64,000 bases of DNA from Aliarcobacter lanthieri (GTDB lineage: Bacteria; Campylobacterota; Campylobacteria; Campylobacterales; Arcobacteraceae): contig NZ_CP053839.1 of assembly GCF_013201625.1 (NCBI RefSeq), positions 1,736,001 through 1,800,000 of the forward strand. Reading direction: 5' to 3'. A model generated the notes under the pieces. It did no database searches. It worked only from the letters and a program-made list of their open reading frames with translations, and was not told the origin of the DNA. Each line of letters begins with the position of its first letter. The first letter of the stretch is position 1. A program made the translations under genes and the position numbers. Below, one piece after another: positions 63,195 to 64,000 of this stretch.

Positions 63195-64000
63195 TTATCT
63201 TAATTTTAAACTTAATAATGCAACTAAATTTGCCATAAATGAAATAATCCAGAATCGAACTATTATCTTATTTTCTTTCCAACCTTTTTGTTCAAAATGG
63301 TGATGAATTGGAGCCATTAAAAAAACTCTTTTTTGTCTTAGTTTATATGAACCAACTTGAAGCATAACTGAAACTGTTTCTAAAACAAATATAAATCCTA
63401 TTGCTAAAAGAAGAAGTTCTGATTTAGAAACAATTCCTAAATATCCCATAAAAGCACCTAATGGTAAAGAGCCACTATCTCCCATAAAAACCTCAGCAGG
63501 ATAAGCATTAAACCATAAAAATCCTATTAATGCTCCAACAATCCCTGCTCCCATTACAGCTAATTCGCCTGCAATAGTAATATTAGGTAATAATAAATAA
63601 TTAGCAAAAATAGCATGCCCTACAACATACACTAAAATAGACAATGTTGTAAAAGCTAGTATAGAAGGAACAGTTGCAAGTCCATCAAGTCCATCCGTAA
63701 GGTTTACCGCATTAGATGAACCAACGATTACAAACATCCAAAAAACTATTGAAAAAGCTCCCATTTCAAAAAGTGGAAATTTATAAAATGGTGTATACAA
63801 ATCTGTTGTATGTCCAAAATAATATAAAGTTCCTACAACAATTAATGCACTTAAAAATTGTAAAATAAGCTTCATTCTAGCACTTAACCCTGCATTGTTT
63901 TTTGCTTTTAAAATTTTTGACAAGTCATCTTGTATTCCAATAAATGAGAATAAACCTAAAGTTAATAATCCACCAACAACATAAAAGTTATTTAGTTTTG
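63195..64000 (-). CDS. mraY: Phospho-N-acetylmuramoyl-pentapeptide transferase, 5' end cut by window
   Basis: The frame stays open to the window edge (about 268 codons), so the apparent TTG start at 63923 is not the real one. Upstream in frame lies [31 protein letters not shown], the Asp-Asp site of MraY (split in two parts here). Inside are [10 protein letters not shown] with the second Asp pair and [15 protein letters not shown] near the end, the MraY signature. About 90 N-terminal residues are outside. It moves phospho-MurNAc-pentapeptide to undecaprenyl phosphate, making lipid I. murD follows 12 nt on. Confidence 0.94.
   Translation of the reverse strand, partial: KLNNFYVVGGLLTLGLFSFIGIQDDLSKILKAKNNAGLSARMKLILQFLSALIVVGTLYYFGHTTDLYTPFYKFPLFEMGAFSIVFWMFVIVGSSNAVNLTDGLDGLATVPSILAFTTLSILVYVVGHAIFANYLLLPNITIAGELAVMGAGIVGALIGFLWFNAYPAEVFMGDSGSLPLGAFMGYLGIVSKSELLLLAIGFIFVLETVSVMLQVGSYKLRQKRVFLMAPIHHHFEQKGWKENKIIVRFWIISFMANLVALLSLKLR

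Noticed and set aside
63195-63923. A complete 242-aa mraY gene starting at TTG 63923
   Set aside because: The frame continues upstream with conserved MraY sequence to the window edge, so the true start is outside.

Overview
The window reads as an AT-rich chromosome of a Campylobacterota bacterium, most likely an Arcobacter/Aliarcobacter relative. The reasons are: a waaC-htrB lipooligosaccharide locus; pgbA next to glcD as in Helicobacter; a kdsA/ribH/nusB/pyrF neighbourhood as in Campylobacter; a CtsD-sized secretin; and rpoB and rpoC as separate but overlapping genes, where Helicobacter has them fused. Species assignment is inference from gene content; no search was run. No CRISPR array, insertion sequence, integrase or origin was seen, and no stretch longer than about 300 bases lacks a gene or RNA.

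Region 1 (1-20300) is a surface glycan locus, nearly all on the minus strand. Reading in the direction of transcription: gppA/ppx, waaC, htrB, a BUD32-like kinase, a family 9 glycosyltransferase, rmlA-rmlC-rmlD-rmlB (dTDP-L-rhamnose), a GT2, an O-antigen ligase/polymerase, two more GT2s, then two acyl-transfer modules, each an MBOAT gene followed by an SGNH/AlgX-like gene. A plus-strand GT4 plus hexapeptide acyltransferase pair and a truncated LPS-kinase gene lie at the left edge. The two MBOAT genes share about 1377 bp that looks identical except for one base in an A/T homopolymer, which breaks the second copy. The first copy carries the last 30 nt of the neighbouring GT2 gene, a scar that records how it was copied.

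Region 2 (20300-38050) is mostly housekeeping. It holds a ferredoxin, an IMPase-family phosphatase, an EI24/CysZ-like membrane protein, a radical SAM/SPASM enzyme, an orphan secretin, tlyA-ribF-cmoA-bcp, pgbA-glcD, a YihY protein, an HNH protein, murA, an EamA exporter, kdsA, a Dyp peroxidase, and ribH-nusB-pyrF.

Region 3 (38130-38850) is a seven-gene tRNA cluster (Ser, Ile2, Gly, fMet, Met, Thr, Gln). Region 4 (38990-47850) is a two-partner secretion pair (TpsB/TpsA), a divergent response regulator and 7TMR-DISM histidine kinase, a degenerate PIN protein, YciI and a small membrane protein. Region 5 (47884-61979) is the transcription/translation block. Its minus-strand order is tRNA Phe-Thr-Tyr-Gly, tuf, rpmG, tRNA-Trp, secE, nusG, rplK, rplA, L10 leader, rplJ, rplL, rpoB, rpoC. 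Several strong hairpins lie between these genes. The window ends with murD and a partial mraY.

Functionally, the left half builds and decorates the outer-membrane glycolipid (Kdo via KdsA, heptose via WaaC, acyl chain via HtrB, rhamnose via Rml, then glycosyl and acyl transfer). The TPS/two-component region is a second surface module. The rest is core metabolism, ribosome and envelope synthesis.
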